64,000 nucleotides of DNA from Thelonectria olida (lineage: Eukaryota; Ascomycota; Sordariomycetes; Hypocreales; Nectriaceae), in the NCBI GenBank assembly GCA_020736575.1, contig JAGPYM010000005.1:620001-684000 (forward strand), given 5' to 3'. Below, piece by piece: positions 10,840-23,414 of this stretch. Numbering within the stretch: the stretch's first letter is position 1; the number at the start of each line of letters is the position of its first letter. The notes beneath the pieces are model-generated. The model saw only the letters and a program-made list of their open reading frames with translations. It did not search any database and was not told the DNA's origin. The position numbers and the translations under genes were made by a program.

Positions 10840-11228
10840 ATGGATTTGCAACCCATCTCTTCCATGGGCCCCTGGCAAGAGCGCCTTGAGGGTGAGCTCC
10901 TACACCACTTCACCACTTCGAATGGTACCTAATTGATATCCAGTGGCTTGTCGCGATTGCCAATTGCGTCCCCCTGTTTTCCAGATCGTATCCGATCGCC
11001 GTGGTAAGAAACACACACCCTCCCATGACCTATAGTCGTCTAACCGAGTCAGGTGGTCGCACTGCGTGGTCAAGTCGAGTGACGGTCAAGGGCAAGACCC
11101 TCGCCGCTCGGTACTGGTACGACGGCAAGAACCTCATGAACGCGAGGGAGGATGCCGCTGAGTGTGCCTTGAATTGGCTGAGCCAGGCTCAGTCCAGTTC
11201 CCCAACAGAGTCTTGGGCCGGCTGGTAA
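10840..11228 (+). CDS. small dsRNA-binding-domain-like protein, 95 aa
   Basis: Three exons: 10840-10891, 10944-11003 and 11053-11228, with introns of 52 and 49 nt (GTGAGC...CCAG and GTAAGA...TCAG). Splicing yields one compact domain: helix 1 (WQERLEVACRDCQL), strand PPVFQIVSDRRG, then RTAWSSRVTVKGKTLAARYW, then a closing helix AREDAAECALNWLSQ. This helix-strand-strand-strand-helix order, with Ala-rich helix 2 (A-x-x-x-A-A-x-x-A-L), matches the double-stranded RNA-binding motif. The KKxAK-type lysines of classical RNA binders are replaced by the acidic NAREDAAE, so RNA binding may be weak or lost. No other domain exists. The role is unknown; related fungal proteins are usually called hypothetical. 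It sits alone after a 6-kb desert. Confidence 0.75.
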
Positions 11229-12872
11229 ATAAGACATTTGCCGAGACGCCTCACGGCATATCGATGGGTTTGACACATGACGGCGCACTGTTCTGGTTGC
11301 TCATCGTGGCATTTTGCGCTTCTTTCCGCGTCTCTCTTGATCAAAGGCTGGAGTTATATCATTTTTGTCGCGCAATCTTTAATCATGTGGGAGTGAGTTA
11401 TCATATCAGGAGTTGGGAAAAGGGATACCGGGCAAAAACAAAAGGGCGCGCTGCTTCAACTGACAGACCGGGAGCGAGTGCTGCGTTTCACTAACGCTGC
11501 TGGAGCACATTTCTTCAAAAACAAAACAAGAGGCCGAGAACGAAAAGGGTCTCGCGGTACCGATCTTTGAGGCATTGGCCTGGAACTGGGCGACTTGTAT
11601 TAGGGCATTGCGTTTTGAATAACTTGGCTTTTCTTTGGCTCAAGAGAGCTTACTTGGATGACAAGTGTGTCTTATCTATTACTTTGGGAGATGGTATTTC
11701 AACGAATAAAGAAGATGAACTATATGCAAGAACCGTCAGTGAGCTCACATCTTATGTTGCCATTATGACTTCGAGCCACGATGTCTCAATTCCTTAGTCC
11801 ATACGCAAACTACGTAATGAGAGCCCCTCTGCAAACGACAAATCACATTCAGGGTAATCATTGCAGACGCCTATCACGGATAAGACTGGGCCGCCCAGGG
11901 AGCACTCCCATGCCAACTAGGTACCTTGAACCGTCACATGCTCGCCTCTGGCTCCCGTCCCACGAACGAGGACCAATGTGACGACTAAGAGGAAGCACCT
12001 GAGCATCTATTTAGCGTGTGTGTCTTTGCCATCGGAACCTTGTCTACCGAACCCCCACCCTTGAACAGCCACGGGCTGGTAGGGGGAAGTAAGCACGGCC
12101 GATCGCTGGGTTCAAAAGCAACCAAAGACGACAGCAATTGGCCCTCTTCGCCGCCATCGGACAGGCTTCTCTCGTTTCCGTACTAGGAATAGCCCAAGTC
12201 GGTGGGTGCCGAGGGAACCACTGGGATTACTGTCGGAAAGCCACGACAGAGGTGCAGATGCGGTGACTGGAGACTCTTCTCCAACAACGACACAGGATCA
12301 ACGTCCCCCAGGGCGTTGGGAGAGGGGCCGAGAAAGCCGCGTGGGGATGTTAGACTGACTACCCCAGTCTGGTGTGCCATTGCACTGACACTCAGAATGT
12401 CTAAACTCACTCCGTCGTGGAGGGAATGGAATCGGTTGGAGGTGTTGACGGCTAGGAATGCAATGCCGTGGGGGGGAAATAGACAAGATAGATAGGAGTC
12501 AGACCGGCAACTGCCGAAGGGCATTCGCATTACGCAAGTCAGAGATAAGTAGGAGACTGAGGAATTGCACAGGATATCTGCTACGCAACATGAGTTCCTC
12601 TACTAAGTATCGTCCTATTCGACATGTTCAAATTGCCTAGCTCAGGTGTTGCTGGTGCATGTATTCAGCGATGGCACAAGACGCTCCGTGAGTGGATGAA
12701 TAGACGGGTTATGTAAGCAGGTCTTTAGGTGGGGATGGAGCTCTGGTCCGGAATATTATTATTCCACACAGCTCAACTCGCCGGCAATTTTCATCACCAA
12801 TTTACTACTGACCTCAAAGCCAAGAGGCCTAAATACCCTGCTCACACGTTGCCAGCGACGCGGAGCTCAGCC
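11229..12872. other. intergenic, no gene seen
   Basis: The ORFs here (for example the minus ORF 12183-12530) lack conserved features. The last 150 nt form the promoter of the uS7m gene. Confidence 0.5.
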
Positions 12873-14045
12873 ATGTCTCCAAGATTGAGGATCTGGGGCG
12901 CATGCAGAGCTCTCGCAATTCGATCGAGACCTGCTGCCCCCCGAACGACGCCCTTTGTCAACTCAATTTCCCACTCACGATGGTACTCGAACGAGGGAGA
13001 CAACCAACCCTCGAAACCAATTGCCAACTCCAACGACGTCGAGAAGCCCCAATCGGAAGCTATTTCGAAGGACACGGATGCTGTTGAGGAATCCCCTGCG
13101 CAGGAAGATGCTGAGGTAGGAATTGGCATCTGGGAATGAATGGCCGAGGGCTAACGGATTTCTAAGGTGACTTCAGACGGTAGACACGCCGAGGCCCTGG
13201 ATGATGCGACTCTGGAACAACTCTTCTTTGGCGGTCGTAAATCGACTCCCCAGGGTGAAAGTGCCCTAACACCAGCCCAGGAGGAAACCCTCTACCGCGA
13301 GGGCCAGATCCCTTCTCCCGAAGTGGCAGAAGCTCTCAATGCAGCAGCAGAACAGGCCGAGGAAGAGCTCGAGTTGGTGGAAGAGGAAGAGGAGAATGGT
13401 GTTCAGAACCCAGGCCACAAGTTTGGTATGCTTCGGGGACCTTGGCCTGAGGGCATGAATCACAAGAAGCGATACCACCCCGTTCTGGAGCAGATCACGC
13501 GACTGCTGATGCGGGATGGCAAGCTGAGCGCTGCCCAGCGAGTATGTGCTTTCTCAAGTAACGCGCATGCAATCGACTAACTTGTAATCCAGAACGTGGC
13601 CCACGTCATGAACTTTCTCCGAACCGCACCCGCGCCCATCTACAGCCCGAAATTCCCCCTCCTACCTGGCACCCCCCCGGCCTCCTACCTTCCTCTCAAC
13701 CCCACTCTGTACATTACCGTCGCCATCGACTCAGTGGCACCGCTCATCAAGGTTCGCAATGTTGCCGGCGCCGGCGGCGGTGGTCGTGCCCTCGAAGTGC
13801 CCATGCCGCTGGCCCTCCGACAACGTCGCCGAGTCGCCTTCCAGTGGATCCTAGACGTGGTCAACAAGAAGCCGTCCAAGGGCAGTGGAAAAAAGCAGTT
13901 CCCCATCAGAATAGCAGAGGAGATTATCGCTGTGGTGGAAGGACGGTCGGCTGTGTGGGAGAAGCGCAAACAGGTGCACAAGCTAGGCACTTCGTCCCGA
14001 GCCAACGTCCAGTCTGGCAGGCGCAAAGTCAAGAAGAGAAAGTAA
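12873..14045 (+). CDS. RSM7: mitochondrial small-subunit ribosomal protein uS7m, 356 aa
   Basis: Exons 12873-13115, 13167-13541 and 13593-14045; both introns are 51 nt and phase 0. The N-terminus is Arg/Ser-rich with few acids (a likely mitochondrial presequence, about 40 residues). An acidic linker rich in Glu follows. From about residue 170 the S7 fold begins with HPVLEQITRLLMRDGKLSAAQR and NVAHVMNFLRTAP, and it ends in a basic tail (SGRRKVKKRK). uS7 binds the 3' major domain of small-subunit rRNA and nucleates assembly of the mitoribosome head. At 356 aa it is longer than bacterial S7 (about 155-180), as usual for fungal mitochondrial forms with N-terminal extensions. The start at 12873 keeps the presequence; an upstream in-frame ATG at 12729 lies in the leader. 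Confidence 0.92.
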
Positions 14046-16339
14046 GGGATGAAGGTTTTGCATCTCAGTTGTACATTAGCATGTGTTAAAAATGTGTAAC
14101 TATATCGGCCTTGGATAGAATGATGTGTTTCTACGTTGCACGTTTCGGCCAACTTCAACTCACTCCAACACACGCAACTTCAGCCTCGTTCAATCTCGGG
14201 ATCCTACGATTGCCAACACCGGGAGAAGACGGCTCACTCGCACTGGGCTCCACTGATGAGAAAAGTCAGTCGCTGTTGTTGGCTCTTGTGCAGTTGTTGG
14301 GAAGCTGGATGCGTTCATGCAGTTGGCGCATCTGTAGGGTAAAGAATAGGCGGGATATTCAGTTGGGGCACATCGGGGAACTGATGAGGTGCTTCCGAGG
14401 CTACAGACACGCCATTGTAAGTGGTCTGGTGATGGAGGATGCAAGTTGTTGAGAGCCAACGGGTGGTAGTCGTCGGGTAGATGTAGGAGAGGGGACAGGC
14501 GACTTTCGTAAGTGAGGCAAAGTCCCAATGAGGCCGACAAGGACTCGTTGTTTCATACTGGTTATTCTGGGAGCTCGGAAAGGCTCAAGAAGATATTTGC
14601 TTATTCCTGCGGCCCCTTATGCATCCAGGGTTTGACCGCGTGTTGGTCAGATCGACCTCGCCTGATGATGGCAACGTTAGACAGATTCGGTCACGGGAGG
14701 GATAGAATTTGAAGAAACTGACAAATCGGCATTCATGTGGGCTGATAATCAAAAGAAAGAAGAATCAGGGCATTCCTCATTACAGGGAGCTGTCTCGGGG
14801 ATATATATCATTAACAAGATCTATATGGAAGACAAGAAGAATTATCCAATGGCGAGGGAGCAATCAAGGCTTGGTAAGACCTTCACATGACACCGAGCGA
14901 GAATTGGTGAGGATCGACAAGCCGGACTATCAGAATTCAACAGCAAAAAAAAAAAAAAAAGGAGTGGTTTTAAACAAAGTCAAGGTTGGCTAGCAGATCT
15001 GAGCCTGAGATGGCGAAACTGGGTAGATCTCACATTTATTGCGGTGACGAGTAAAGTACGAATAGTTTCCATATCCGGGTCTCATGATTTTCTGCCCCGG
15101 ATGCTACGTTGACTATTTGCCGAAAAAGGCTTCATCTCTGGAAGCGGGGGAATGAAGAATCTATTTGTGGAGAGCGGTTTTGTTTCAGGCCTTTTTCTGA
15201 ACGCTCTCGAAATAGAGGCATTCACAGACACGCGCTTTCGGTTGTCGTATTCACAGTCGCATTCATTCTGAGCGCTGATTTTGAGTTGAGGCGCCAACGG
15301 TAGCGCCTGCAATGGGTGTGTGGGTGGTGGTCTTGTGGCGAGAAAGGTTCTAGGTGAATCTGGAGCATGCCCACGATGCGTTGAAATATGCAAACTGCGA
15401 AAAATCTCCGAAAAAATACAAGGGAGTGGAAAACTTAGAGAAAATGGATTTGGGTATCAAGAAGTGAAAAGATGTTGGGCAACAGTGGACCTAGACGTAA
15501 TTTCATTGATATTTCTTATAGATACCATAGATGGGAGATCGTCATGAGCTCCATGACTACTAGTTATCGGTAAGGGAGTTACGTTGCAATTTAGCTCAAC
15601 GTTAGGTTAAGGTGAAGCGCTGCAGACGTCGTAGCGTCTTGAGTGTCAGCAGCAGCCCCTCCTTCTCCCCACTTTGCTCCTCGGGCGCCCACTGAGCGTG
15701 TGAGCCCAGAGCCACTGACAACTTTTGCCCCAGCCTCTCCACGTCCCACGTCGAGACTGAGGTGCCCTGCATTCTTCTTCTTTCCCAAACCCTTCCAGGA
15801 CAAGTTGACAGCGTCAATCGTCACCCGACCGACTTTTTTTTTCTTCTTTCAAATTCTTCATCGATACATAGCCAAGCCTCTCCAGCCATCGCCATCTGTC
15901 TGCCAAGTCAAGTCAAAATATATACTCTCCTATCATCTTCAATCAACATACGGATACGGACCGACATATAGCACAACCAACATCCGCACCCACACACACT
16001 CAATCTGCGCCATCGCTCGTTTGCGCCATGATCTAAAAAGCGCCAACTAATCCCCCGAGTCACCCTTTGCCGTTGGGAATAGGAATCTTACTCGACCTGC
16101 CTCGACTTTAACGCCTCTTTTGCCAAAAGTCTGCCATTCAAGTTATCCTCAGGCGCACCGACGACTTCTGCACCTCCTTCCTTGGTTACGCCAAACCCCA
16201 TCACCTGCCGAATTGATACTACGATTGGCCTCCCCGCTCCCCGCATTCGTACGCGAATACCTCCGCCTCGTCAACTTCTTCTCTACAACGACTCCAAACA
16301 CACATCGCAAGCGAAGGGATTGGTTGAATAGCTTGCAAT
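14046..16339. other. intergenic, promoter and leader of USP gene
   Basis: Contains an A16 run (14945-14960) and, from about 15.65 kb, C/T-rich DNA typical of a fungal promoter and 5' leader. No protein gene is supported. Confidence 0.5.
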
Positions 16340-18549
16340 ATGTCGCACAATCAACCCATGAGCATAGAGGCCATGATGGACATGGAGCGTAGGGAAGTCC
16401 TCGCCCTGCTTGAGAACAGGCCTATTGCTGCGTCCAACCCCAGTGCGTCTCCAGACCGAATGCGATCTGCCTCGCCATATTCGATCCCCCGATCGCCCGT
16501 CCGAAGTATGCTTGACGTTGACGACCCTCCCCCCGCGGCTTCCACTTCTCCTCGACAACGACCCGTGCGGAGCATGCTTGATACTAGCTCCCCGCCTCCG
16601 CCAAGTGTGAGGAGCATGCTGGATCTCGACAGTCCCGTACCTGGTCCTTCAAAAGCTGCTGGTACCAGTACTACTCCTAATTCACCAGTCAGTCGCAAGG
16701 CTGAACCCGTCAGGGCCCAAGGTGCACCTGGCTCGCACATTAGGAGCTTTTCCGATGCATCCCAAAACCCTGTCGACTTTGGACCGCGAGCTTCGGCCGA
16801 TCCAACTGCTGGCTATCAATTCTCAGGATTCCTCACCCACAACGCTGGTGGTCAACACTTGCCCAAGAGAAACACTCAAGGCGGCAAGAAGAAGGACAAT
16901 TCCGGAGCTCTCGCCGAAGCGCTCAGAACTGGCGACCTGAGCGGCCTCCAAATCCCTGGCGAACGTAGACGACTTGGTGCAAACAAGTCGAAATCCCCCG
17001 ACAATCGACTTAGCTCTCGCTCGAGGTCCCCTGCCTTGACCATGACGCCTGGTAAGGCCATGCTTGATGATGGTCAGATTGTTGACCTCAGCAACGCTTA
17101 TCGCCGGCTATCTAACACTCGCCTTGCATATTCCGGAGGGACTCTGTCACAGTTGCCCACGCGGAAGCGGGATGAGTCAGCGCAAGGCCATGGAAGATTG
17201 ATCAAGGATTACATGGGACCGGATGGCGAGCATCTTGGATCGAGTGAAGACGATGAGCCGGTTTCCTCCGATGACGAGGATCGAGGTCGTAAGAAGGCGC
17301 CCCGGTCCCTTAATCCAGATGCCAAGGGCGAAAGTGGTGATGATGCAGAGGGCGAGAGTTCCAAGAAGGGTAAAAAGACAATGAGTCTTCTTGCGGCCGC
17401 AGAGGAAGAACGCAAGTACAATGTCAAAATTCGCTTTGAGGATATGCTAACAAAACGCAGGTACGAAAGTCGCCTCTGAGCGGCCTGTATATAAATACCG
17501 ATCACTCCTTGATGAACCTGAAATCAAGGTTACGAATCCTGCTGGCGACAACGTCAAGCCCACCAAATCATCTGTGCACCCCAACACCAGCTATGATCTG
17601 CCAGGCTCGGCAACGGCTTCAATGATTGACTCGGATGAAGAAGCAGACATGGATGATATCAAGAGGGCTCAGAAGCTTGGGTTTTCCATGACTAACATTA
17701 TGACCAGTCCCGAACATCACCGTGCTATTCGCATCATCTACCGAGGCGAGTACGCCAAAATCGCCCAGGCGGCTGAGGACGAGCATCATACGCTACGAAA
17801 ATATCTATGTGCTACGGATCTCAGCGATGAATCGACCCATGCCCTCGAATGGGCGATTGGTACCGTGCTGCGAGATGGAGACACACTACTTGCAATTTAC
17901 TGTGTGGATGAGGAGGCTGGAATCTATGGCGACGCCGCTCTGGTACCAGATGACCCTAAAGCCATGAAGGAGCAGGCTCTTGCACTCAACACGGTTACTA
18001 ACGCAAAGGGCCAAGCACCTGCCATGGCATCGGTTCCGGACTTTGTGCGCAGTTCATTGCGCGGTGACTCAAGGTCTGGCACTCCAAATACGTCGCCTGC
18101 GCCTTCAAGCCGAGCGGACCGTGGAAAGGCGGATGAGGAACGGCGTCGCGCCGTGAAGGACATCACCGAGCGCGTGAACCGCCTCTTGCGCAAGACAAGC
18201 TTGCAAGTGCGAGTCATTGTGGAGGTACTTCACTGCAAGAATCCCAAGCACCTTATAACAGAGGTGATCGATCTAGTCAACCCGACTTTGGTGGTCATAG
18301 GAAGTCGTGGCCGAAGCGCGTTGAAAGGGTACGTATATGTTCATTTCGCACCGGGTGCATAACTAACGGTGGGATAGTGTTATTCTTGGATCCTTCTCCA
18401 ACTACCTCGTGACGAAGAGCTCAGTTCCTGTCATGGTGGCGAGGAAGAGGCTACGGAAGCAGGGCAAATACAAGAGAGCCGACATCAAGCAGATCAACAA
18501 CTTGAGCAACCCCGCAGCCAAGAGTTTAGCAAACGCAAAGATTGACTAA
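16340..18549 (+). CDS. universal stress protein (UspA) domain protein, 689 aa
   Basis: Exons 16340-17369, 17461-18328 and 18378-18549. The first intron (GTAAAA...GCTAAC...GCAG, 91 nt) is needed to join GESSKKG to TKVASERPVYKYRSLL; the second is 49 nt. The N-terminal half is disordered, Ser/Pro-rich, with three VRSMLD repeats near residues 55-97. Residues about 450-660 form a UspA fold: YLCATDLSDESTHALEWAI at the start and a nucleotide loop GSRG-x9-GSFS at the end, so the ATP-binding class is likely. An insert rich in Ser/Pro interrupts the domain. Such proteins are widespread in filamentous fungi and are linked to stress responses; the exact role is unknown. Retaining intron 1 would end the protein before the USP domain. 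Confidence 0.88.
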
Positions 18550-19339
18550 GGGGACCTGAGATTTTTGCATTAGACTGGGTGCCATGATTCGATGGCACAC
18601 ATGATCCAGGGAGTTGCGATGGACTTTGTTGGCTTATTTTCGTTGCACGGGGCGCACAAGTTGGGTGAACTTGGAGTAGGTATCATGATTTTACGTACAG
18701 CGGTTTGGTGGAGGAAGAAGAGGTTCGAGTATACGGGTGTAGACACATGGCTCGCTAGCACTTTCTCAGTATGAGTATCTTGAAATGAACAACGACAGCG
18801 TTTATAGACGAATTACGAGATGACCAGCAGCTCAATCACGCGCATGTGCATCGTACGTGCATACATGGCACAGACTCTCGTCCTATTGCGGCACACGATG
18901 CGTTGCGGCTGGTTGCGAATGCATCACGTGTCCGACTCTAAAAGAATGCTTTATTTCAACCACGTTCCAGTTGTCAGCGGGGATGATTGCAAGGATTTTC
19001 TTTGTGGGTTAGTCTGCCTATTTATAAATCACACCCTTCATGCAACAGGCTTTTAGCTCTCCCGCTGACGTCGATTGCGCAGTGGGCATAAGGCTGTGAG
19101 AGACTGCCAGCCTGTGAAAGCCCTGTGGAATGCGCGACAGTGGCCGGGGCGGGCCACTTGGGGTTGCCCGGCCTAACTTGGAAAGGACGTCACCGTGACC
19201 ACCACTGAGCTGAAACAGAGGCGATGAAACGACTTGTCTCTCCTTTCTTCCACGCCCGTTCGCCAATTCCTTCTGCGAACGTGAACCGCGTCTCGTGTCC
19301 CCGCGCCTGCGTCTTTCCTTTCCGTGAGAAGGCGTCGTC
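18550..19339. other. intergenic between USP and HET genes
   Basis: 3' region of the USP gene and promoter of the HET gene. Nothing else is supported. Confidence 0.5.
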
Positions 19340-21313
19340 ATGAGACTAATCAACACCAGGACGCTGGAGCTGGAGACGGTGGGGGACAACCCGGGCAAGT
19401 ATGCCATTCTGTCGCATACGTGGGGCGCCGACGAGCTGCTCTTTGACGACCTGCGCGACCCCGAGAAACTGCGTGATGTGCGATGGAGGAATACGAATGG
19501 CTATCGCAAGGTGGCCACGACGTGCGAAATCGCCCTCAAGCAGGGCATGACTTATGTCTGGGTCGACACCTGCTGCATCGACAAGTCCAGCAGCGCGGAG
19601 ATGTCCGAGGCCCTCAATTCCATGTTCCGCTGGTACAGGGACGCCGCCGTCTGCTTCGCCTACTTGTCCGACGTGACGCTGCACCCCGACGCCGTCGCAG
19701 ACGGCTTTGACACAAGCCGCTGGTTTTCAAGAGGATGGACGTTACAGGAGCTTCTGGCGCCCGACGACATCGAGTTTTTCAGCCGCGACTGGGTCTTGCT
19801 GGGGACGCGGGGTAGTCTGTCCCCCCGCATCAGCCGCATCACGGGCATCGGCGAGAATCTGCTCAGGGGGAGACAGCGCAACGTTGCGCAGCTGCTGCAC
19901 CAGGAGAATGTGGCGACGAGGATGGGATGGGCCGCGCACAGGGAGACGCTTCGGAAGGAGGACATGGCCTACGCCTTAATGGGCATATTCGGCGTCAACA
20001 TGCCCATTCTCTACGGCGAAGGGGACAGGGCGTTTCTTCGACTTCAGGAGGAGATTCTCAAGACGTCCCAGGACCAGTCAATACTCATCTGGAGGAATCC
20101 GGCGACCGATGACGGATCACAGTCGCAGCGCCGGATGCACTTCCTCGCCGATTCGCCAAGACACTTCAACCTACGGACGTTTGGGGGCCAGGAGAACCCG
20201 GCGCGGTTCGGTATGAGGATGACGAGCCAAGGCCTGGAGCTGCGCGTCTGGAAATGCCCCTGTCGGATAACCTACTCTACCCGGACCGGCGGGACCGAGA
20301 AGGGTGAGCAGAGCCGCCAGTGGCTCGCCGTCCTCGACTGCAGTCTGTCGTCGGACACGCTCGCGCGCGCGGCCGTCCTCCTCGAAGCCAGTGCCAGCGG
20401 GGACGTTGCGTTTAGGAGACTGCATCCACATGTGATAATGATTATCGAGCCCAAGCGGTCAGGATTTCTCATGGTCGGCGGCGACATGCCGGGCCATCGC
20501 AACAGTGAGTACTTTTACGACGAGATGATGCTTTTTTTGTTTTCAAGGAGATGACGAAACACAAGGGTTCAAATCAGTGCTAATGCGACAGCGGCGGGAG
20601 TAGAGATTCAGTCGGTAGAATATGATCCAGGGGATCTGAAAAAGGAAACGATCACGCTGGAGAGTGCTCCAGATGGACCAGGAGCTAGAGGAGTATTCCC
20701 CTTTAAGCTCACGCTGCCACCCAAGAGTGCAATGATCCATCAGAGGGCAGCATACACGGGGTCACGGAGATACATCATCTCGGAGCACATTGCCTTCATG
20801 TCCATGGACAACCCCATCTACGGCGTCGTGTTCCTCAGCGCAGGCCGCGGGCGCGAGTTCCTGATCTGGTGGGGCCTGGTCGAGGTCGGCGGCAAGATGT
20901 CGCTGATGCAGCCCAGCGACGACCGCGGATCGCCGCGGCTCTGGGACAACAGCGTGCCCGTGTGCTTCGTGCAAGCATGGACAAACTTGACGGGATCGCC
21001 CGACTTCCACCCGGAGCTGGCGGAGCAGCTGGCGGTGGACGTGCTAAACGAGGAGATCCGGCTGCCGTGGCTGACGGGGGGTGCGGCGCCCAAGGTGGTG
21101 GACGTCGAGGACGGGCTGGACCTGGGCCCGCCGTCGCCGTCGAAGCGGCCCATGATTTCGACGTCGGTGATAGGCATGTTTATGCAGAGGGCGCGGCCGA
21201 CGGGTGAGGGCATGTGTGCGGGAGTCAAGGTGAGGGCGAAGATGAAGCGGGCCGAGTTTCTGGGCCGGCTTGCGTGCGAGATGGAAGTCGAGGTAGTAGA
21301 AAATGAGAGGTGA
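19340..21313 (+). CDS. HET-domain (heterokaryon incompatibility) protein, 628 aa
   Basis: Exons 19340-20504 and 20592-21313, joined across an 87-nt intron (GTGAGT...GCTAAT...ACAG). The HET domain covers about residues 20-160, with its three signatures: YAILSHTWGADELLFDD, VWVDTCCIDKSSSAEMSEAL and SRWFSRGWTLQELLAPDDI. A conserved downstream block follows (RKEDMAYALMGIFGVNMPIL, YGEGDRAFLRLQEEILK), as in HET-D/E-type proteins. The C-terminal half has no NACHT, WD40 or other domain that I recognise. HET proteins mediate cell death on fusion of unlike individuals; many paralogues have no known partner. It stands alone, with no NLR, HeLo or allelic partner beside it, so a role in allorecognition is inferred from the domain only. 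Confidence 0.93.
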
Positions 21314-21545
21314 AAAGGGGGAGCAAAGTGAAGTGGAGTGAAGTGAGGTGCAGTGTTAGATGTCGGTGTAGTGTAATCTATTGTCTACATACATGTATTT
21401 GTGACTTGAGATGCTCGCATGGCTACCATATTGGTGGTATAGGATATGAGCCAGTTTCCCTTGACTTGGTCAACATGGGCAGAGTTGCGGTGCATCCGGC
21501 TTGAAGCAGTGGTACAAAGATGTTGCCGAGGTTAGATTCTGTGCA

Positions 21546-21673
21546 GCAGCTGGAATTGAGTTGCAGAAGCTATAATTGCAGTGCAGAGCTCAGCCATCAA
21601 TCCGCGCAACTCACCTCGCTTTCCTCTCTTTTGACCAGCAGCTTTAATTCAGCGGCAGCGGCTATAATTGCAA
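21546..21673. repeat. two-copy 36-nt degenerate direct repeat
   Basis: Copies at 21546-21581 and 21638-21673 match at 28 of 36 positions by hand count, both ending GCTATAATTGCA. They are 92 nt apart. Function unknown. Confidence 0.6.
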
Positions 21674-23095
21674 CGAAGTTCAGCCCTAGGACACCTTCCT
21701 TATCGCAAGCCTTTTGGTCTTTTGCCTATCCGTCCCATTTAGACCGAGCTTAGGGGTGGGAGGCTTGAGTTAAGGAGAATGCTGCCTGACTGCCGTGAGC
21801 TTGGACGCGGTGTTGTCTGCCCCCCTTGCAATGGTCTTCTAGGGATTGTCTTCTAGGCTATAATACGGCTCTGAATAATTAATTGATGACCGTCTCAGTG
21901 CGTTCCAACATCTATTGAGGACTAGACGTGCGACATGCCCGGGGCACACAGGTGGAATCCCTGTGGCGCCAAAGTGTGTCAAAGAGGCTGAATCACAGTG
22001 CTGACTTGAGGATAATGCTATCCCTTTACGGTTTTGTCTTGACCAATTTGAAGAATGTGGCTCGCTCTAGGAGACGCATGTTGCAATTTCCCGGCATGTC
22101 AAGCGAGTAGTGCAGTGGAACGGGACGGGATCCTACATGAGGCAGAGGAGATCAATGCTGTACGCGAGAGTTCATGCGATGTGGGAGACCCCCCAGAGGA
22201 GAAGGAAGAGGGGGAGGCGGGGGGGTGGGAAGGACCCGGATAGAGCAGAGGGTCGAGGAATGGTCTCGCGAGAGGGATGGACGGGAGACACCGAGATAGC
22301 CCAGGCGGTGGAGAAGGGACTGGGAGGGACTAATCGGAGCCGGGCCGCGTGGGGACGTTGACGGGCAGTGGCCAATAGTGGACGCATCACTGACAGCGTA
22401 TCAACGACGAGAAACGAGGAAACGAGAATAACAAATGGACAGCACATGACAATAACAACACGTCTTTGGAGTGGTCACGCCTTTCTTGTTCGCGTTTGCT
22501 TCATAAAAATCGTCTCCCCTTTTTTCTTCTTTTTCTGGCGGTTGCCTGGTTGTACGTAGGAAATGGAAAAACAATGTCGTTGTTCTCAGAGGTCATGGCT
22601 CTTCTCCCCCTCTATCTAGCCTCCGTCAGATAGTCAATGCATTGGATCAATCTGCCCCCCTCATCAATCAAATCACTCGCTCCCTCATGTGACCCCAACT
22701 GCGGCCACCACCATCCCATCGGCCAAAAGCGGGGATGCCTTGCGCATCAGGCCACCGCCAGTCCGTCACGCACGGCCACGACGCGTATCCAACCAGCGTG
22801 TAAAGTGGTTCGGGCGGCCCCGCATCGCCCTCCCAACGCGTACTAGCGCGGGGTCTCCGAAACGGTCTGCTTCTGGCAGTTGGCCAACGGTGATTGGGCC
22901 GTATTGGCCGGCAGAGACGGTTTGACGGTGTGTTCTCCTCCCCAACCTCTTTGATTTCGCACTATTTCCAGTCGTCAGTCAGTCTATCGCTTTAAGGGAA
23001 GAGAGAGCAGAGAGAGAGGTCCTGAATTAAGGGAGGGAATTTGATAATGCAATGAAGTGAATGTTTCATGTTCTTCTCTTCTCCTTCTTCTTCTG

Positions 23096-23124
23096 CCCCC
23101 CCTCCCCCTCCCCCCTCCCGTCCC
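23096..23124 (-). other. G-quadruplex-prone tract upstream of membrane gene
   Basis: On the plus strand C-runs of 7, 5, 6, 3 and 3 are separated by one or two bases. The minus strand therefore carries five G-tracts of three or more, a textbook G4 motif, about 290 nt before the ATG at 23415. Confidence 0.6.
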
Positions 23125-23414
23125 TTTCCTTCTTCATCCTCCCAACTTGCACTTTCTTGTTTGTTCTGACTTGTAACTCGGTATCCTATTGCTCGCATCT
23201 CGTCTGTGCCTGAGACAGGATACTCCCATTCTCCTAATACAACTTATCAGTGGCTGCAGTCACAACACACTTTCTTGTCGCACACCATACATATCTACCT
23301 TGTCTCTCATCGCTCGCTCTCCCGTCTCTGTCTCTATTCCCTTTCTGGTTGTTCACTGCACCTAGTTGGCGGCGCAAGACAGAAACAGGAAGTGAAACAC
23401 GGCGCAAAAGGGCC

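Larger units (their letters stand above)
21314..23414. other. 2.1-kb intergenic region with repeat and G4-prone tract
   Basis: Holds a degenerate 36-nt direct repeat (21546-21581, 21638-21673), a G-rich block near 22208-22236, a strong C-rich tract (23096-23124), and the C/T-rich leader of the next gene. No protein gene is supported. Confidence 0.5.

Noticed and set aside
17416..17460. 45-nt intron from GTACAA in the USP gene
   Set aside because: Length is a multiple of three, so it does not restore the frame needed for the USP domain; the 91-nt intron from GTAAAA does.
19190..19220. CAGCTCAGTGGTGG on the minus strand resembles a tRNA A box
   Set aside because: No B box or stems follow in the next 120 nt.
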